Assembly (NCBI GenBank): GCA_035448545.1
Contig: DAOTJE010000008.1
Span: 118,543-182,542, forward strand
DNA from: Anaerobaca sp035448545
GTDB taxonomy: Bacteria; Planctomycetota; Phycisphaerae; Sedimentisphaerales; Anaerobacaceae
Reading direction: 5' to 3'
Length of the DNA stretch: 64,000 nucleotides
A program made the position numbers and the translations under genes. The first letter of the stretch is position 1. The number at the start of each line of letters is the position of its first letter. Positions 44,006-53,247 of the stretch are shown one piece after another. The notes beneath the pieces are model-generated. The model was given only the letters and a program-made list of their open reading frames with translations, ran no database searches and had not been told where the DNA came from.

Positions 44006-45055
44006 GTGTGGACATTGGCGCAGCCGCAGGACAGACAAAGCAGCCCAGTATCGTCGCAGGGGCCGGCAGCGGCCGGCATGGACGAAATCGACCTGTTCGA
44101 TTACCTGCTTGTGATCTGGCGACATCGTCGGATGATCGTCGGCTTGAGTTTTATCGCCATGGCGGCCACTGTGGCGTTCCTGTTGACCAGGCCTCGCCAG
44201 TATCAGGCCAGCGCCACCATCGTTCCGCCCGTGGGGATTCTTCAGAAGCAGTCCATTGCGCCGGGTGGCTTGAGCGGGCTGGGGGGTATAGGGAGCTCCA
44301 TGCTGCGCAGCATCATGGACAGCGGCAGTATCGCGGGCATCTACGTCGAGATCCTCCAGAGCCGGGAAGTGGCCGACACCCTGATCGACCGGTTCGACCT
44401 GACCAACGTCTACGAGAATGTGGACAATCGCACGAAGGCGCGCCGGCGGCTGGCGCAGAATACGGCAATCAAGACCACCGACGAGGGGGCCGTTCGAATC
44501 GCCGTTACGGACCGCGACCCCAACCGGGCGGCCGCGATGGCCAACGCCTACATCGCGGAACTTGACCGGCAAAACAAGAGGCTCTCGGCCGGTGAGGCGA
44601 CCAGCAAGCGGATCTTTCTCGAGGGGCGCCTCCAGGAGCTGGAGGCCAAGCTCAGCCGGATCGACAACATCCCCGCGCACGAAGCACAGGTGCAGGAGAT
44701 GCTCTACGAACTGCTCGTGCGCGAATGCGAACTGGCCAAAATCGAAGAGGCCAAGAGCATGCCCACGCTCCAGGTGCTCGACGAAGCGATCGTTCCGGAA
44801 CTGCCGGTGGCTCGTGGCACGGTCACGAAAGGTGTGCTGGCGGGCACCGTCGCCTTTGTATTCGGCGTGTTTCTGGCCTTTGCCCGTGAGTACGCCGCGG
44901 CGGTCAGAATTCGAAGTGGGCAACAGGCGCCGCCGCAAAGTGACGAGCGGCACGCCGGTGAACGCTATTCGATTTCCCTGGAACAGGAAACGACGAAGCC
45001 TTCACCCGCCAAGGAGCGAAAACCGGCTGCTGAGGTGGGTGCGGGAACGAAGTAG
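44006..45055 (+). CDS. Wzz-type polysaccharide chain-length protein (349 aa)
   Basis: Two membrane helices (IVGLSFIAMAATVAFLL near residue 45 and GVLAGTVAFVFGVFLAFA near residue 275) flank a periplasmic domain with a coiled coil, as in Wzz/PCP proteins. DYLLVIWRHRRM before the first helix and the PELPVARG motif before the second are typical. There is no cytoplasmic tyrosine kinase domain, so this is a PCP-1-like or split-Wzc arrangement, and no separate kinase gene is seen. GTG 44006 follows AAGG with five bases spacing. TTG 44015 is an alternative. Confidence 0.87.
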   Translation: MWTLAQPQDRQSSPVSSQGPAAAGMDEIDLFDYLLVIWRHRRMIVGLSFIAMAATVAFLLTRPRQYQASATIVPPVGILQKQSIAPGGLSGLGGIGSSMLRSIMDSGSIAGIYVEILQSREVADTLIDRFDLTNVYENVDNRTKARRRLAQNTAIKTTDEGAVRIAVTDRDPNRAAAMANAYIAELDRQNKRLSAGEATSKRIFLEGRLQELEAKLSRIDNIPAHEAQVQEMLYELLVRECELAKIEEAKSMPTLQVLDEAIVPELPVARGTVTKGVLAGTVAFVFGVFLAFAREYAAAVRIRSGQQAPPQSDERHAGERYSISLEQETTKPSPAKERKPAAEVGAGTK

Positions 45056-45318
45056 GCCAGCGGGGGTGAGGACCGCTGTCCGCGGGCCGATCCTCGGTGA
45101 GTGTACGGACGGCGGGCGATGCCCACATGGGTTTCGGACTAAGGCGGTGTTCTCGTCCGCCACGGCCCGGCGCAACCGGCGGGGACGGAGTCTGTCCGGA
45201 CCGAACTCCACTGGCCAACAGGGTCACTGCCCGGTGATAGACGTTTGATCTGTACGAACGAGGCTTCGAATGCGGCAGATGAAATGGGCACACCCTGTCC
45301 GTTGACCACAAACGGGGC

Positions 45319-46722
45319 TTGTGTGTCATCGTGACCCAAACAGCGTTCTCCCCGATAACGAGAACGGCAGTCATCGCCAACTTCTGGACTGATATCCGCC
45401 GCCGGGTTCCGGCCTGGTTCGACGACGATGTGTTCCGCCGGCTGTTTGTCAACGCCGGCAAGCTGCTATCGGCGAATGCCGTTGCCGCTGGGCTGGGTCT
45501 GGTGACCACGGTACTGACGGCCAGGGCCCTGGGGCCGCAGAACTATGGCATTCTCGCCCTGGTCCTGGTTTACCAGTTGACCGTCGGCAAACTGGTGACG
45601 TTCAACGCCTGGCAGGCGATCATCAAGTTTGGCAGCGAGACCCCGCACGCCGACGACCGCACCGGCCTGCGTCAGCTCGTCAAGTTTGGCTTTACGCTCG
45701 ATATCGTCAGCGCCCTCGTGGGGACGGTTCTGGCAATGGCTCTTGCCGGTCCCGTGGTCGGCCTGCTGGGCTGGGACCCTTCGGTCCGGCCCCTACTGGT
45801 TCTGTACAGCGTGTTGATTCTCTTCAGCCTCAGCGGTACACCGATCGGCGTCCTGCGGCTGTTCAACCGATTTGACCTGCTCAGCTACACGGCGGTCCTC
45901 GGCGCGGTCGTCCGGCTGGCAGGTGTGGCTTGGTGCCTTCTGACGCGGCAGACGCTCTATGGTTTTGTCCTGACCTATCTGATCACCGGGGCCATCGGCG
46001 AGCTGTACCAGCTTGTGGCTTCACTGTGGGTCCTGCGCAAGCAGAATGTCAGCGGCATAATCCATCAGCCCATGCGTGACATTCGAGGCAGGTTCCCGGG
46101 CATCGTGGACTATGTCTGGACGACGAACGTGAATTCCACGATTCGCATGATGTCCCGTGAGGCGGATGAGTTGGTCATCGCCGCTCTGACGACACCGGTG
46201 GCCCTGGGCCTGTTCAAGGTTGCCAAACAGTTCGCACTGGTTCTGCCGAGATTTCTCGATCCGCTCTACCAGTCGCTCTACCCGGAGCTGACGCGCCTGT
46301 GGGCGGCGGATCGCAAAGAGGCATTCCTCTCGCTCATCGAACGCACTACACTGCTGGTTGGCGGCGTGGCAACCGTCGGTTGGGTTGGGTTCATCCTGCT
46401 CGGATCGCCACTGACCACCTGGACGGTGGGGGCGGCGTATTCGCAAGCGTACGTTCCGGCTGTCGTGTACCTGCTGGCGCTCGTGGTGGCCTTGTGGGCC
46501 TTCGCGCTTCAGCCGGCGATGCTGGCCGTGGGCATGCCACGCAATTCCTTCAAGGCACAGGCAGCGGCCACGACTCTCTATTTTGTCATCTTGCTTCCCG
46601 CAGTTCAGTTTCTCGGTGTCACGGGGGCGGCGTTGGCCTATGTTCTCTACTATCTTCTGTGGGCAGTTCTGATGATGTGTTTTCTGTGCTCTCACCTTCG
46701 TGCGAGCTCCGCCTGTGCTTGA
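45319..46722 (+). CDS. Wzx-type oligosaccharide flippase 1 (467 aa)
   Basis: Twelve or so hydrophobic segments spread over the whole length and the early motif NAGKLLSANAVAAGLGLVTT followed by RALGPQNYGILALV identify the MOP/PST flippase family, which moves lipid-linked repeat units across the inner membrane. The start is uncertain: TTG 45319 and GTG 45331 are both possible and neither has a good ribosome-binding site. It overlaps the next gene by 23 bases. Confidence 0.88.
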   Translation: MCVIVTQTAFSPITRTAVIANFWTDIRRRVPAWFDDDVFRRLFVNAGKLLSANAVAAGLGLVTTVLTARALGPQNYGILALVLVYQLTVGKLVTFNAWQAIIKFGSETPHADDRTGLRQLVKFGFTLDIVSALVGTVLAMALAGPVVGLLGWDPSVRPLLVLYSVLILFSLSGTPIGVLRLFNRFDLLSYTAVLGAVVRLAGVAWCLLTRQTLYGFVLTYLITGAIGELYQLVASLWVLRKQNVSGIIHQPMRDIRGRFPGIVDYVWTTNVNSTIRMMSREADELVIAALTTPVALGLFKVAKQFALVLPRFLDPLYQSLYPELTRLWAADRKEAFLSLIERTTLLVGGVATVGWVGFILLGSPLTTWTVGAAYSQAYVPAVVYLLALVVALWAFALQPAMLAVGMPRNSFKAQAAATTLYFVILLPAVQFLGVTGAALAYVLYYLLWAVLMMCFLCSHLRASSACA

Positions 46723-47983
46723 TCGGGATTTCATCGCGGCTTTTCTCTTCTTTGGTTTTGTGCCGGATTGCTGTCCTGCGCAGTTGGATTTTCTGGGCGA
46801 CTGGTCCAAGCGGGGCGAGCGCCGGGCATCCACTTCCCAGCGCGACGTCGATTCGCTGGTTGCAGAAGGTGTCACGGTCCTCCAGGAGGCGTTTCGCCAA
46901 GCCATGCAAGAGGTGGGTGTGGGCAGGACGCATGTACTGCCCTTGAGCGGCGGTTTGGATTCACGGGCAATACTGGGAGGGTTGCTGGAGAACCTCGAGG
47001 CGCGCCAAATTCAGGCGGTTACGTTTGGTACCCGGGGGACATGGGACTACGAGATCGGGCGGCTGGTCGCCCACGAAGCGGGGGTCGTCCACACGCAGAT
47101 CGACCTGTCCGGCGTACCGTGGGACACCGAAGCACTGGTGCGCTTCGCCGTCGAGTGCGAGCGCCCTATCGTGTTGTTTGAGGCGTATCTGTTCCACCAA
47201 ACGCGAGTTCATTTCGGCCACGAATGCGTGTATTGGAGCGGGTGGATGGGCGAGGCCCTCAGCGGGGCGCATCTTCCTGCGTACGGCAGTCTATCCTGGC
47301 ATCAAGCCATATCACGCTTTGTGTCGTGGAACCGGTTCTCTCGCTCCATCAATCTGTGTCCGGCGGACTTCAGGCCTGAAGATGGCCTGCCCGATGCTCC
47401 GCTATGCGATCGTGACGCCTTGAGCTATGACGATCAGTTGGACTTCGGTGTGCGGCAGACGCGCTATATCAAGTGCATCCTCCTCCTACCGGGATATGAG
47501 TATCGCACGCCGTTTCTGCTTGCCCCATGGGTGCGTTTCATTCTGAGTGTGTCGCGGCGATACCGGGAAAAGCAGTTCCTCTATAAGGCGATTCTGAGGT
47601 TGGCCCATCCGAAGCTCTTTGCGCTGCCTGCCAAGAACAGCCTTGGCCTGCCTCTGGCCGCACCGCGGTGGCGACGAGGCGTACGCAGGACGATCCTGCG
47701 GGCACGCGCTGCTGCGAAACGTCTCGTGCCCCGAATGAATTGGGTGGTGTCGCCAGGTGTCAACTACATCGACTTCGACCGGAGCCTTCGCGAGCGAGCG
47801 GATTTGAAAGCGGTGGTCTACGAGAACATCCAGGATCTCAAGAAGCGGCGGATTGTCGATTGGATCGACGTCGACAGCATCTGGGATCGTCACCAGAAAT
47901 GGCGGGCCAACCATGCGGACGCGCTGATCTTGTTGGCCTCACTGGAGATCAACCTGAAGGCCCGGGAGTTGCGACCGGCATGA
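46700..47983 (+). CDS. Asparagine-synthase-like protein without glutaminase domain (427 aa)
   Basis: The ATP-pyrophosphatase PP-loop (VLPLSGGLDSRAILGGLL) is intact, followed by VTFGTRGTWDYEIGRLVAHE. That segment matches the synthetase half of asparagine synthase B. The N-terminal glutamine amidotransferase domain is absent. Residues 9-40 (DFIAAFLFFGFVPDCCPAQL) resemble the very end of that domain, suggesting descent by truncation. Proteins like this in surface-glycan loci probably amidate or acylate a sugar using ammonia or another nucleophile. GTG 46700 is the start used. It overlaps the flippase, and GTG 46715 is possible. Confidence 0.82.
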   Translation: MRAPPVLDRDFIAAFLFFGFVPDCCPAQLDFLGDWSKRGERRASTSQRDVDSLVAEGVTVLQEAFRQAMQEVGVGRTHVLPLSGGLDSRAILGGLLENLEARQIQAVTFGTRGTWDYEIGRLVAHEAGVVHTQIDLSGVPWDTEALVRFAVECERPIVLFEAYLFHQTRVHFGHECVYWSGWMGEALSGAHLPAYGSLSWHQAISRFVSWNRFSRSINLCPADFRPEDGLPDAPLCDRDALSYDDQLDFGVRQTRYIKCILLLPGYEYRTPFLLAPWVRFILSVSRRYREKQFLYKAILRLAHPKLFALPAKNSLGLPLAAPRWRRGVRRTILRARAAAKRLVPRMNWVVSPGVNYIDFDRSLRERADLKAVVYENIQDLKKRRIVDWIDVDSIWDRHQKWRANHADALILLASLEINLKARELRPA

Positions 47984-49086
47984 AGATCGTCCACCTGTCC
48001 GGCTATGCCATTCCCTCTCGCGATGCCCACAGCATCCAGGTGATGCGGATGTGCGAGGCGTTCGGCCGGAACGGACATGATGTCACGTTGGTGGGCAAGC
48101 AGTCGAAGAGCCGCTCGGTCGAAGACGTTTATGATTATTACGGTGTACAAAAGTGCTTCCGGCTGTCGTTGATTCCCTGTCGGGCAGTCAAGGGGGCAAG
48201 CATTCTTATCTTGCCTGCGCTCTACGCTCGTCTTCGGCAATACGATCCGAAGGAGGTCTTGATCTACGCCCGAGACATCTATGGCGCGTCCCTGGCGATC
48301 CGGATAGGTTTCCGAGTGATCTTCGAGGCTCATTCGCCGCCCTACAACCAGCTGATCCGGCATCTGGAAACCAGCCTCTTTGGAAAACGTCGCTTGTGGC
48401 GGCTCGTCGTCATCTCCCAAGCGCTGGCAGATTACTATGTGGCCAGGTTCGGCATCGCGGACCGGATCCTTGTGTGCCCCGATGCGGCGGGCGTGCCGGG
48501 CGGGTCAGCAAACGCAGCGTTGTCCTGGCCGCCATGCCGTGATACGCTGCAGATCGGTTACACGGGACATTTGTATCCGGGCAAGGGAGCCGAGATCGTC
48601 GTCGAATGTGCCAGGCGATTGCCTCAGTACGATTTCCACATCGTCGGGGGTACGGATGCCGACATTGCCCGCTGGAGCGGACAGGCCCCGGCCAATCTGC
48701 GATTGCACGGGTTTCTAAGGCCGGCGCTGCTCGATCAGGCTCGGGCGCGATTCGATGTCCTGCTGATGCCCGCGCAGCGGAGTGTCATCGTTCCGCACAG
48801 CCACGAGGACATCGCGGGGTATATGTCGCCCCTGAAACTCTTCGAGTACATGGCGTCCCGCAAGGCCATTATCTCATCCGACTTGCCGGTGCTGCGAGAG
48901 GTGTTGGATGAGCGAACGGCTATGCTGGTGCCGCCGGAGGATATCGACCGCTGGGTCGAGGCCATCAAACGATGTGAGGACCGGTCCTATCGAAACGCAC
49001 TGGCCGAAGCGGCCTACAACGTCTTTTGCGAACACTACACCTGGGACAAGCGGGCCGAGCGAGTCCTGTCCGGCGTGCAGGATTGA
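47980..49086 (+). CDS. GT4-family glycosyltransferase (368 aa)
   Basis: The N-terminus KIVHLSGYAIPSRDAHSIQV then MRMCEAFGRNGHDV is a GT-B nucleotide-fold start. The C-terminal half has IGYTGHLYPGKGAEIVVECA (donor-binding glycine-rich loop) and SPLKLFEYMASRKAIISSDL, a variant of the GT4 E-x7-E region. The protein would add a sugar to the lipid-linked repeat unit. ATG 47980 shares four bases with the preceding stop (ATGA). Confidence 0.9.
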   Translation: MKIVHLSGYAIPSRDAHSIQVMRMCEAFGRNGHDVTLVGKQSKSRSVEDVYDYYGVQKCFRLSLIPCRAVKGASILILPALYARLRQYDPKEVLIYARDIYGASLAIRIGFRVIFEAHSPPYNQLIRHLETSLFGKRRLWRLVVISQALADYYVARFGIADRILVCPDAAGVPGGSANAALSWPPCRDTLQIGYTGHLYPGKGAEIVVECARRLPQYDFHIVGGTDADIARWSGQAPANLRLHGFLRPALLDQARARFDVLLMPAQRSVIVPHSHEDIAGYMSPLKLFEYMASRKAIISSDLPVLREVLDERTAMLVPPEDIDRWVEAIKRCEDRSYRNALAEAAYNVFCEHYTWDKRAERVLSGVQD

Positions 49087-49165
49087 CGCTGCGCCCGCGG
49101 CGAGCGGCTGTTCACCGCCGCAGTGCCCTGCGTGCGAACCGCTTGCACCACCAGATGGTGACGAA

Positions 49166-50614
49166 ATGCAGATACAGGCCCCCGGCCCACGGATATTCGA
49201 AGCTCCGTTGAACTCCAGCATAGCAAGCGATTCGGCCGTCGAGCCGAGCCGAGATGGCGTCGCCGGCTGTTGTGATGCCGGCGTCGAATCATCCTGGCTC
49301 GCCGTGTTGGCCTCCAGCCGATTCCGACGCCTCAGCCGCGAGTTCTTCTGGGTCGGCCTCGGGCAGGCGGCCACCGTCCTGGGGGCGGTTGTCGGTGTGC
49401 GCATTCTCACGGGGATTCTTACGCCGCAGGCTTACGGCGAGTTGGCTCTCGGAATGACTGTGGCGACCCTCGCCACGCAAACCGTCCTTGGGCCTTTGGG
49501 TAACGCGGCGATGCGGTTCTTTGCGCCGGCACGGGAGGCGGGTGCGTTACAGAGTTATCTTGCGGCGGTAAAGCGTCTGTTGCTGGAAGCCAGCGGGACG
49601 ACCGGCGCGCTGGCCTTCGTCTTAATCCTGATCCTCGGTGTGACCGGCCAGCGGAAATGGGTCGGTCTGGTTCTGGCCGCCACGCTTTTCGCATTGCTCA
49701 GTGGCTACAACTCCGTCCTTAACGGGATGCAGAACGCCGCACGACAGCGGGCGATTGTTGCTCTGCATCATGCCTTGGCAACTTGGGGACGTTTTCTGTT
49801 GGCTGCCGGGTTGGTACTGTGGTTGGGCGATGGCGCCACGGTTGCTATGCTCGGTTACGCCGCAGCTATTGTGCTTGCACTCTTGTCACAAAGCTGGTTC
49901 TTCCGTCGCACGATTCATGCACGACGCAGAGCCATCAGCGGGGACCGGACGCATAACAACGAGACTTGGAGAGCACGCATGCTTTCCTACGCATGGCCAT
50001 TTGTCACTTGGGCCTTTCTGGAATGGGCGAAGATGGCCTCGGGCCGCTGGGGGCTGCAAGTCTTCTGCACGACGAAGGAGGTGGGGTACTACGCTGTCCT
50101 TTATCAGCTCGGATATTACCCACTGACGTTGCTCACACAATTGGCCACGAGTTTCCTCTCGCCCATCTACTTTCAAAGAATCGGCGATGCTTCGAACCTG
50201 ACGCGCGTTCGAGGGGTCCACAGATTTGGAGCGAGGCTAACGTGGTTGGCGATTGTTCTTACGGTTGTGGCTACTGTCGCCGTTGCACTGTTTCATCGTC
50301 AGCTCTTTTTCTTCCTGGTGGCCGCTGAATACCGAACGGTTTCGTATTTGCTGCCGGGCATGATTCTTGCGGGTGGCCTTGGAGCAGCGGCAAGATTCAT
50401 TACAACGCTGTTCCAAGCTAGACTGCGGGTCAAGGATCTCATTGTACCAAGAGTTGCTTCAGAGACCCTTGGTCTTTTTGCCAATATTGCAGGGGCGGCG
50501 CTTTTTGGAGTGCTGGGTGTTGTCCTTGCGAACGTGATGTATGCAGTGATCTCCCTGGTATGGATAGGGTCAGTATTCCGCCGCGTTCCCACAACGGTGA
50601 GCAAAGAGGAGTAG
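49166..50614 (+). CDS. Wzx-type oligosaccharide flippase 2 (482 aa)
   Basis: A second MOP-family transporter with about twelve hydrophobic segments. REFFWVGLGQAATVLGAVVG followed by RILTGILTPQAYGELAL is the family lead-in. A 45-residue polar N-terminal tail precedes the first helix. ATG 49166 is the first ATG in a region that looks like this protein. The open frame upstream lies inside the previous gene. It shows only limited resemblance to flippase 1, so the locus either makes two polymers or carries one flippase with another substrate. Confidence 0.88.
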   Translation: MQIQAPGPRIFEAPLNSSIASDSAVEPSRDGVAGCCDAGVESSWLAVLASSRFRRLSREFFWVGLGQAATVLGAVVGVRILTGILTPQAYGELALGMTVATLATQTVLGPLGNAAMRFFAPAREAGALQSYLAAVKRLLLEASGTTGALAFVLILILGVTGQRKWVGLVLAATLFALLSGYNSVLNGMQNAARQRAIVALHHALATWGRFLLAAGLVLWLGDGATVAMLGYAAAIVLALLSQSWFFRRTIHARRRAISGDRTHNNETWRARMLSYAWPFVTWAFLEWAKMASGRWGLQVFCTTKEVGYYAVLYQLGYYPLTLLTQLATSFLSPIYFQRIGDASNLTRVRGVHRFGARLTWLAIVLTVVATVAVALFHRQLFFFLVAAEYRTVSYLLPGMILAGGLGAAARFITTLFQARLRVKDLIVPRVASETLGLFANIAGAALFGVLGVVLANVMYAVISLVWIGSVFRRVPTTVSKEE

Positions 50615-50618
50615 ATAC

Positions 50619-51359
50619 ATGTTGTGCAAATTGAGACGCAGATTTCTCCGCCGGGCATTCGGAGAGCAGCGGTTCTATTCACTCTCTCGCACATGTCAGA
50701 TTTCGAAACTCGCGTTGATTTACGAGCAGTATTTCGGAAGGACAGAGGAAGGGACTTTTGTTGAAGTCGGGGCCTTTGATGGAGAATACGCCAGCAATAC
50801 GAGCGGCTTGGCAGATGTTGGATGGCGCGGGATATATGTGGAGCCAGTGCCGGACTTCTTTGAGAAGTGCAAGGCTCGGCATGCTTCGAATCATAACGTC
50901 AGTGTGATCAATACGGCGGTGGGCGACGGAGAAGGAACCCTGACCATTCATGTGGGCGGACCTCTTTCGACGGCGAGCCCTGACATGAAGACGAATTTCT
51001 CGCGGCTGGCTTGGGCCCAAGGCAGCTTTCGACACGAGAAGGTGCACAGCGTACCGATGACCACTCTTGAGACCGTGCTGCGGGACAACGCCGTTACACC
51101 CGGCTTTGAGTTGCTGGTCATCGATGTGGAAGGGTACGAGTGGAATGTGCTTCATCGCTTTGACATCGCCTGTTGGCGGCCGCAGATGATCATCATCGAG
51201 TTGCACGACCAGAACGACGACTACTTCGGTGTCCGCGAAGAATGCAAGAGCATTGTCCGTTATTTCGACGATGCAGACTACAAGGTGATCTGGAAAGACT
51301 TCACAAACACGATCTATGTGCCGCGTGGCCGTTTTCCTCTTCCCATCGAGGAAAGATGA
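50619..51359 (+). CDS. FkbM-family methyltransferase (246 aa)
   Basis: TFVEVGAFDGEYASNTSGLA is motif I of the FkbM family (VEVGAxDG...SNT), followed by GWRGIYVEPVPDFFEKCKA. LLVIDVEGYEWNVLHRFD is the D-x-E-G-x-E signature. FkbM enzymes O-methylate sugar hydroxyls, which would cap or decorate the polymer. ATG 50619 starts five bases after the flippase stop. Base composition begins to fall from here to about 54.5 kb. Confidence 0.9.
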   Translation: MLCKLRRRFLRRAFGEQRFYSLSRTCQISKLALIYEQYFGRTEEGTFVEVGAFDGEYASNTSGLADVGWRGIYVEPVPDFFEKCKARHASNHNVSVINTAVGDGEGTLTIHVGGPLSTASPDMKTNFSRLAWAQGSFRHEKVHSVPMTTLETVLRDNAVTPGFELLVIDVEGYEWNVLHRFDIACWRPQMIIIELHDQNDDYFGVREECKSIVRYFDDADYKVIWKDFTNTIYVPRGRFPLPIEER

Positions 51360-51859
51360 TTGCAGAACTCCGTTCCAGGCAGTTGCCGGTTTTCCTGGCT
51401 GACAGGTATCAGTTCCATGATTATCGAGTCATAAGCATGCACCGTTTGTATGTTGGCTTGTTGCCGACAAGCGGTCACAAACCAACATATGTATCTGTAA
51501 TACGCACGCCCCACTATGCTTTTGCACGGCAGGTCTTAACAGGTGAGGCGGCTGCGCCTGTGGCAGGCTACGACGATTATCAACAGTATGCGTCGCGTCA
51601 TCGCAGAACCTCTTCACCAAGAGCGTTCGAAGATCTGATCGCCTCGATCAGGACGAATGGATATGACGCGGAAGAGCACCCGATATTGGTGTTCCGTTTC
51701 TGGCGGCGTCCCTGGCCACTGACAAGATGGGACGTTGCTGATGGATTTCATCGGCTCGCCGTCTTGGCGGCGATGGGAGAGACCAAGGTCCGTGTGGCGA
51801 CACTCAAACCGAGAAGGTCTGCATGGCAGCGGTTTATCGCTCGATGGAGCAACCCGTGA
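51356..51859 (+). CDS. ParB/sulfiredoxin-fold protein with DGxHR motif (167 aa)
   Basis: The C-terminal region WDVADGFHRLAVLAAMGETK then VRVATLK carries the DG-x-HR-x-A motif of the ParB N-terminal/sulfiredoxin fold. In ParB this region binds nucleotide. Small stand-alone proteins of this kind occur next to FkbM genes in polysaccharide loci, where they may act as kinases or nucleotide-dependent modifying enzymes. The N-terminal 80 residues are unassigned. The start overlaps the FkbM stop (ATGA), so the two products are probably made together. Confidence 0.7.
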   Translation: MIAELRSRQLPVFLADRYQFHDYRVISMHRLYVGLLPTSGHKPTYVSVIRTPHYAFARQVLTGEAAAPVAGYDDYQQYASRHRRTSSPRAFEDLIASIRTNGYDAEEHPILVFRFWRRPWPLTRWDVADGFHRLAVLAAMGETKVRVATLKPRRSAWQRFIARWSNP

Positions 51860-53202
51860 TTGCAGATGCCGATACGCATTCGAGAGAGAAGGAAGTGATC
51901 TACCGTGGCACGGCGAAAACTTCCAATACCGTACGCATGAAGGCTGTATGCCCTGAGGAACAGGTGCTGCGCCAGCTGGCAGAACTTGGCATTCGATTTG
52001 TTCTGCTTCGCCGCCCGCCGCGTTGGGAGGAGGCGGGTGACATCGACATTCTTGTGTACGATGCAGACCACGCTGAAGAGACTCTGCTCGCGCTTGGTTA
52101 CACTCGATACTCGGCCCATACTTCGAGCCGGAAGTACCTGCGCTATGACTATGCCTGTGAACAATGGATACATCTTGATGTCCAGCATACACTGCTCTTT
52201 GGACCGCTCGAAGCGCCGCGAGCGTTTGTTGAGTCTCTGCTGGAACACAGTCGTTTGTCGATCGGTCGGATTCCCTGTCTTGATCCTGTCGATGAGGCCA
52301 TTCTTCTGGTCTTCCATATGACGCTGGAGAAACACCGCCTGAAATCGAAATACAGCGCGGCCCTCTCTGAGATTGGCTCGGTTCCCATCGCCTCGTACAG
52401 GGAACGATACTCATTTCTACCATTGCCCCTCGAGGAATACCTGCGGTGGGCAAAGGCCTTTCAGGAGGGGACAGTGAGTGAGCGAGCGGCCGTCCTCGCC
52501 ATTCGGCGATTGTTTGGCATGAGGCGTTTTCGCCAGCCGCTGCTGTCCCTCGTGGCGGGTGGCTCTCGCCGGCTGCGGCGCTTACTGAGGGGTCCTCGTC
52601 CTATCCTCTTTGTGGGACCCGATGGCTCGGGAAAGAGTACCTTGACCGAGCCGCTCGGCCGACTGCGATGGCCTCTGGTTCGACGCCAATATATGGGCCC
52701 CGCAAGGGAATCGGAAATGCATGGCATCTTCAAGATGACAATGCGGTTCTGGGATCGGTTGCGTCGGCGCTTTAGCAAGACGAGCCCCATTGGTTTCACG
52801 GCCCGACTTTTCTGGCAACTGACGTGCTATTGCGATTACCTCGAGCGGGTTCTTCGGCATATGGTGTTCTGGAGCCGTAACGGTGTCGTCATCTTCGATC
52901 GCTACGCCTGTGACATGTATTTCCGCAAGCCGACCCGGTGGAATGAACTGCTGTTCATCAGGATGTTCCCACGTCCGCGCTTTGCCTTTTTGTGCGTCGG
53001 AGATCCCGAGGCGATTCACCGGCGAAAGCCCGAGCTGACGCCCGAGCAGATACGCGCCACAACTGAGTTGTACCGCAGGCAATTGGCACGTTATGCGATT
53101 CCGTATTGGGAAGTCAACACGACAGAAGCGCCAGCGGAGGAGGTCTTGTCGAAGGTCCTCCGGCATCTCGTGGACAACAATTGGTTTCGAAATGGTCGAT
53201 GA
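51823..53202 (+). CDS. Nucleotidyltransferase-like/thymidylate-kinase-like fusion (459 aa)
   Basis: Residues 45-150 (LGIRFVLLRRPPRWEEAGDI then DILVYDADHAEE) look like a nucleotidyltransferase-fold domain with a GDIDILV metal-binding motif. From residue 260 there is a P-loop kinase: ILFVGPDGSGKSTLTEPLG is Walker A, followed by VVIFDRYACDMYF as the DRY/lid region of thymidylate kinases. Similar fusions appear in bacterial surface-polymer clusters and may phosphorylate a sugar or lipid. ATG 51823 overlaps the previous gene by 37 bases and has AGAAGG upstream. ATG 51844 is possible. Confidence 0.78.
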   Translation: MAAVYRSMEQPVIADADTHSREKEVIYRGTAKTSNTVRMKAVCPEEQVLRQLAELGIRFVLLRRPPRWEEAGDIDILVYDADHAEETLLALGYTRYSAHTSSRKYLRYDYACEQWIHLDVQHTLLFGPLEAPRAFVESLLEHSRLSIGRIPCLDPVDEAILLVFHMTLEKHRLKSKYSAALSEIGSVPIASYRERYSFLPLPLEEYLRWAKAFQEGTVSERAAVLAIRRLFGMRRFRQPLLSLVAGGSRRLRRLLRGPRPILFVGPDGSGKSTLTEPLGRLRWPLVRRQYMGPARESEMHGIFKMTMRFWDRLRRRFSKTSPIGFTARLFWQLTCYCDYLERVLRHMVFWSRNGVVIFDRYACDMYFRKPTRWNELLFIRMFPRPRFAFLCVGDPEAIHRRKPELTPEQIRATTELYRRQLARYAIPYWEVNTTEAPAEEVLSKVLRHLVDNNWFRNGR

Positions 53203-53247
53203 AAAGCACTCCAAGAGCGGTACTATCACCCACCCCGGTATTCACTG

